This document shows, one piece after another, positions 61,011 to 64,000 of a stretch of 64,000 nt of DNA (positions are counted from its first letter, which is position 1; each line of letters starts with the position of its first letter). The stretch is from Hymenobacter busanensis. Lineage in GTDB: Bacteria > Bacteroidota > Bacteroidia > Cytophagales > Hymenobacteraceae. The notes beneath the pieces are model-generated. The model ran no database searches. It was given only the letters and a program-made list of their open reading frames with translations, and was not told the DNA's origin. The DNA is taken from assembly GCF_008727865.1 (NCBI RefSeq), contig NZ_VTWU01000008.1, positions 1 through 64,000 on the forward strand, given 5' to 3'. The translations under genes and the position numbers were made by a program.

Positions 61011-61852
61011 TGCCGACCGACGCAACGGGCTGGGTGCTGCACAACGGCCAGCTGTTGCCCGCCGCCGGCTTCGCGCTGCCGCATTCGTCGCGCGCGGCGC
61101 TCTACGGCGACGGGTGCTTTGAAACGATGGTGTGGTCGGCGGGGCACATACGCTACGTCTCGGACCACCTGGCGCGGCTCCACCAAGCCTGCGCGGTGTT
61201 GCAGCTGCAGCTTCCCTCCGATCTACAATCGGCCGAAGATCTGGCAGCCTGCGCTGCCCGCCTGACGGCTGCCAATAATCTAGCATCGGCCCGCCTGCGG
61301 CTGCAATGCTGGCGCAGCGGTGCGGGCCTGTACCTGCCCGAAACCAGCCAAGCTGAATACATTCTGACGGCCGCTCCGCTGCACCTCAACAACGCGCCTA
61401 TCAAGGTTGCCGGCATTGCCCAGCAAGTGCACACTGTGGCCAGCCCGCTGGCTTTTTGCAAAGGCCCGCAAGGCTGGCTGTACGTGTTGGCCGCGCAGGA
61501 ACGAGCGGCACGCGGCCTCGACGAACTGGTGCTGCTCGATGCCCAAGGGCACGTAGCCGAAGCGGTAGCCGCGGCCGTTTTCTGGCTTCGCGAGGGGCAG
61601 TTGTTTACTTCGGCGCTCAGCACGGGCTGCGTGGCCGGAGTGCGGCGCGCACATTTGCTGCGGGTGGCGCAAGCGCAGGGGCTACCTTGTCAGGAAGGCT
61701 TGTTTGGAGTTGCGGAGCTGCTACAAGCGGAAGCCGTTTTCACGGCCAACGTGGCGGGCATACGGGCGGTGCAACAGGTGCAAGGGGTCCGTTTTAAAAG
61801 CGAAGCCCACCCGCTTTTGCAAGCGCTACGCCAGTGGGACGCCGAGGACTAG
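61007..61852 (+). CDS. Aminotransferase class IV, aminodeoxychorismate lyase/BCAT-like
   Basis: Protein of 281 residues, PLP-dependent fold type IV. N-terminal HSSRAALYGDGCFETMVW, RLRLQCWRSGAGLYL, and the probable PLP-Lys in FCKGPQGWLYVLAAQE (family usually SxNRxxxVLAKQE, so this segment is atypical), then GLDELVLLDAQGHVAE and VAEAVAAAVFWL. The N-terminal GDGCFETM with a short length suits aminodeoxychorismate lyase (PabC) as well as branched-chain aminotransferases. Its ATG overlaps the dprA stop. Confidence 0.85.
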   Translation: MMPTDATGWVLHNGQLLPAAGFALPHSSRAALYGDGCFETMVWSAGHIRYVSDHLARLHQACAVLQLQLPSDLQSAEDLAACAARLTAANNLASARLRLQCWRSGAGLYLPETSQAEYILTAAPLHLNNAPIKVAGIAQQVHTVASPLAFCKGPQGWLYVLAAQERAARGLDELVLLDAQGHVAEAVAAAVFWLREGQLFTSALSTGCVAGVRRAHLLRVAQAQGLPCQEGLFGVAELLQAEAVFTANVAGIRAVQQVQGVRFKSEAHPLLQALRQWDAED

Positions 61853-62073
61853 CCGACGGGGGTGAGCATCCGGCAGCGCAACGCCAACCAGCTTTCCTCA
61901 AATTCAAGCAAATCGGCTTCTGTTACGTCGTTTTCCGACAACACGCGGCTGCGGGGCTTGGCGCCGGCTTCCAGCGCGTAGAGGGCAATCCAAGCGCGGT
62001 GTTGGCGCGGCAACGTGCTCGTGGTGGGCGGAGCGGTGAGTATGGCAGGCAATGGAAAGGCGTGGGCAGGCAT
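61849..62073 (-). CDS. Small hypothetical protein
   Basis: Putative protein of 74 residues: MPAHAFPLPAILTAPPTT, then RAWIALYALEAGAKPRSR and an acidic segment ENDVTEADLLEFEESWLALR. It overlaps the end of the convergent aminotransferase gene by 4 bases. No family recognised. Its acidic amphipathic helix and codon pattern look protein-like, but support is weak. Confidence 0.45.
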   Translation of the reverse strand: MPAHAFPLPAILTAPPTTSTLPRQHRAWIALYALEAGAKPRSRVLSENDVTEADLLEFEESWLALRCRMLTPVG

Positions 62074-62335
62074 GGCGGCAGATACGAAAACTGCCGTTGG
62101 ATTGGATTTTCTCGGGCGGGTTTAATTTTTCTAACGCAAAAAACGCTCTTGTATTGCCAAAAGCAAGTTGAGCGCATCACATGAAGATGTGAATATCCCC
62201 CGGTTTTTGCTGTCGAGCTAGCGCGGCTGGTAACAGTCATACAAAACCCTGCTAACCGCCAAGATTATTCCACGATTAATCCTTACTGCATCAAGATTTA
62301 TAAGATCTTACGCTTACCATGCCATTCCCAATACT

Positions 62336-62968
62336 TTAGTCAACTAATGAAAATGGAATGGTAATTACTTCTGTTGAAGTACTGGAAGCAGCCGTAAAAC
62401 GTATGCGGCGAAGCGCATAGATGGCGGCATCCGTCATTGCTTGTCGAGCTGCGGCTGTTGTCTGCGCCGACTCAGTCGTGATTGGCTTGAAATCAGCTTG
62501 TATAACGGTGGCATTGCCCACGTAGCCTAAAGGGCTGACGACGAGTTGCACGAGCACCTTCCCTTCTAATTGGACTCGTAATGCAGCCGCGGGGTAGCGA
62601 AGAAAACGACGCAACTGATTGAAGTATGCCCTTTCCGAACCCAAGGCCAAATGCTGTTGAAGCCGCTCGCCTAAGCCGCGGGGCACCAAAGTTGAATCGG
62701 GCAGGGTCGCTAGTTGCAGGGAGTCCTGCCGCCATTGCACCTCCCGGTGTAGCGAATCCCGCCGGTCCTGTGCTGCCATGAGTAGTTTTCCGCGGGCAGT
62801 TGCTAGCGCCGCGGGTGCGGCGGCACGACCGGGCCGGGCATCCCATTGGTTGTAGCTTCGCTGGCCCACAGCACTAACGGACAGCAACAGACAGACTGTC
62901 AACAACAGAACGGCAGGCTTGCTCTGAGCTACTAAAAAGACGCGGGCTCGGTATGAAGTAGCTTTCAT
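62336..62968 (-). CDS. Exported protein with a TonB_C-like domain
   Basis: Protein of 210 residues. The start at 62968 gives MKATSYRARVFLVAQ, then a hydrophobic signal (AVLLLTVCLLLSVSAVGQ). Charged linker (about 40-110), then a TonB_C-like segment (RRFLRYPAAALRVQLEGKVL, PLGYVGNATVIQADF) and a strand-rich end. It resembles the two MORN_2-TonB_C proteins at 53511 and 55296 but lacks visible MORN_2 repeats. Probably periplasmic; function unknown. Confidence 0.78.
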   Translation of the reverse strand: MKATSYRARVFLVAQSKPAVLLLTVCLLLSVSAVGQRSYNQWDARPGRAAAPAALATARGKLLMAAQDRRDSLHREVQWRQDSLQLATLPDSTLVPRGLGERLQQHLALGSERAYFNQLRRFLRYPAAALRVQLEGKVLVQLVVSPLGYVGNATVIQADFKPITTESAQTTAAARQAMTDAAIYALRRIRFTAASSTSTEVITIPFSLVD

Positions 62969-63041
62969 ATACGAAGCGTTAACTGCCAAAAACTACTCCT
63001 GCAACGCACGGAGGTAATGGGCCGGGTTTGTATAGGCTAGG

Positions 63042-63836
63042 CTACACCGCAACCGGAGCCTTGATGGCTGGCCATGGGTCATAATTTTCCAGCTTGAAGT
63101 CATCGAACTGGAAGTTGAATAGGTCCGTCACGGCCGGGTTCAGGTGCATCTGCGGCAGCGGACGCGGGGTGCGGGTGAGTTGCAGGCGGGCTTGCTCGAG
63201 GTGGTTGGTGTAGAGGTGAGTGTCGCCGCCGGTCCAAATGAATTCGCCCGGCTGCAGGCCCACCACCTGCGCCACCATGAGCGTGAGCAGGGCGTAGCTG
63301 GCAATGTTGAACGGCACGCCCAGGAACACGTCGGCACTGCGCTGGTAGAGCTGGCACGAGAGCTTGCCATCGGCCACGTAGAACTGAAACAGCGCGTGGC
63401 AGGGCATCAGGGCCATTTGGTCGAGCTCGGCTACATTCCAGGCCGAGACGAGGATGCGGCGCGAATCGGGGGAACGGCGCAGTTGGTCGAGCACCTGCTG
63501 CATCTGGTCGATGTGGCCGCCGCGGCCGTCGGGCCAGCTGCGCCACTGCTTGCCGTACACGGGGCCCAGGTCGCCGTTGGCGTCTTCCCACTCGTTCCAG
63601 ATGCTCACGCCGTGCTCTTTGAGGTAGGCCGTGTTGGTGTCGCCGCGCAGAAACCAGAGCAGCTCGTAGATGATGCTTTTCAGGTGCACCTTCTTGCTGG
63701 TGACGAGCGGAAAGCCCTGCTGCAAATCGAACCGCATCTGGTGGCCAAACACCGAGAGCGTGCCGGTGCCGGTACGGTCGGTTTTTGGGGTGCCGTGGTC
63801 GAGGATGTGCTGAACGAGGTCGAGGTATTGCTGCAT
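63042..63836 (-). CDS. thyA: Thymidylate synthase
   Basis: Protein of 264 residues, the usual size. It methylates dUMP to dTMP with methylene-tetrahydrofolate. Motifs: [37 protein letters not shown], the catalytic Cys in [35 protein letters not shown] and [13 protein letters not shown]. The start at 63836 is standard. No dihydrofolate reductase gene follows on this strand within the window. Confidence 0.97.
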   Translation of the reverse strand: MQQYLDLVQHILDHGTPKTDRTGTGTLSVFGHQMRFDLQQGFPLVTSKKVHLKSIIYELLWFLRGDTNTAYLKEHGVSIWNEWEDANGDLGPVYGKQWRSWPDGRGGHIDQMQQVLDQLRRSPDSRRILVSAWNVAELDQMALMPCHALFQFYVADGKLSCQLYQRSADVFLGVPFNIASYALLTLMVAQVVGLQPGEFIWTGGDTHLYTNHLEQARLQLTRTPRPLPQMHLNPAVTDLFNFQFDDFKLENYDPWPAIKAPVAV

Positions 63837-64000
63837 GGCGGCGGGGCGTGAGGGCGAGTCGACAAAAATAAGGATGCGGCACGGATGCCCAGCTCAAATG
63901 CGGATTTGCCCGGTTGCCCAGCCTAGCAGAAACGCCGGCAGCGAATTGGCTATTTTCGTCAATTCGTCTTCCAAAGGCAACCAGAGGTACACGGCTGCCG

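Noticed and set aside
1-64000. tRNA, rRNA, CRISPR, prophage or insertion sequence
   Set aside because: Reading both strands, I saw no tRNA-like cloverleaf, no repeat-spacer array and no transposase or phage gene; a tRNA scan would settle this.

Overview
The window looks like chromosomal DNA of a high-GC member of the Bacteroidota, most likely Hymenobacter or a close relative (Cytophagales). The reasons are two secreted proteins with C-terminal type IX secretion (T9SS) sorting domains, a lipoprotein form of TamA (TamL), a tandem set of DUF4369/TlpA thioredoxins, MORN_2-TonB_C proteins, a fused alpha/beta 2-oxoacid dehydrogenase E1, TAnnTTTG promoter-like words and few Shine-Dalgarno sequences. 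Almost all of it is compact, GC-rich coding sequence. I see no rRNA, tRNA, CRISPR array, transposase or prophage gene.

Layout. 0-4 kb: a three-gene minus-strand envelope module (soluble coiled-coil protein, membrane-anchored PspA-like coiled-coil protein, and a solute-binding domain fused to an OmpA peptidoglycan-binding domain); the last gene is bracketed by copies of a palindromic repeat. 4-19 kb: housekeeping and hypothetical genes (DUF349, YqgE/AlgH, PdxH, DUF1015, Maf, a T9SS cargo protein, catalase, an MFS transporter, EamA, DUF4259, GpsA). 19-25 kb: a TolC/membrane-fusion pair without a pump, SdaAB divergent from tryptophan 2,3-dioxygenase, and a TPR protein. 25-31 kb: an FAD oxidoreductase; an ECF sigma factor divergent from a DoxX-like gene with matching promoter motifs on both strands; a CoA-binding protein; and a second ECF sigma operon with a single-pass membrane protein and an outer-membrane barrel.

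31-38.6 kb: a TrmH-type methyltransferase starting back to back with TamL, then E1, HemF and a PAP2 phosphatase. 38.6-40 kb: a small basic protein and an AT-rich DUF695 gene that looks acquired. 40-47 kb: riboflavin synthase, a WcaJ-type sugar transferase, Pcm, an M43 metalloprotease with T9SS signal, a thioesterase and an unknown protein. 47-52 kb: four tandem DUF4369-thioredoxin paralogues, one without its catalytic cysteines. 52-64 kb: GatB, two MORN_2-TonB_C proteins flanking DUF5995, AlaS, a MerR-type regulator, a small membrane protein, DprA, an aminotransferase class IV protein, a third TonB_C-like protein and ThyA.

The best candidates for something little described are the envelope module at 69-3753 with its flanking repeats, the mirrored ECF promoter pair at 27309-27390, the pair of large intergenic hairpins at 31214-31287 and 40634-40743 that share a core, and the DUF4369-thioredoxin array with one catalytically dead member.
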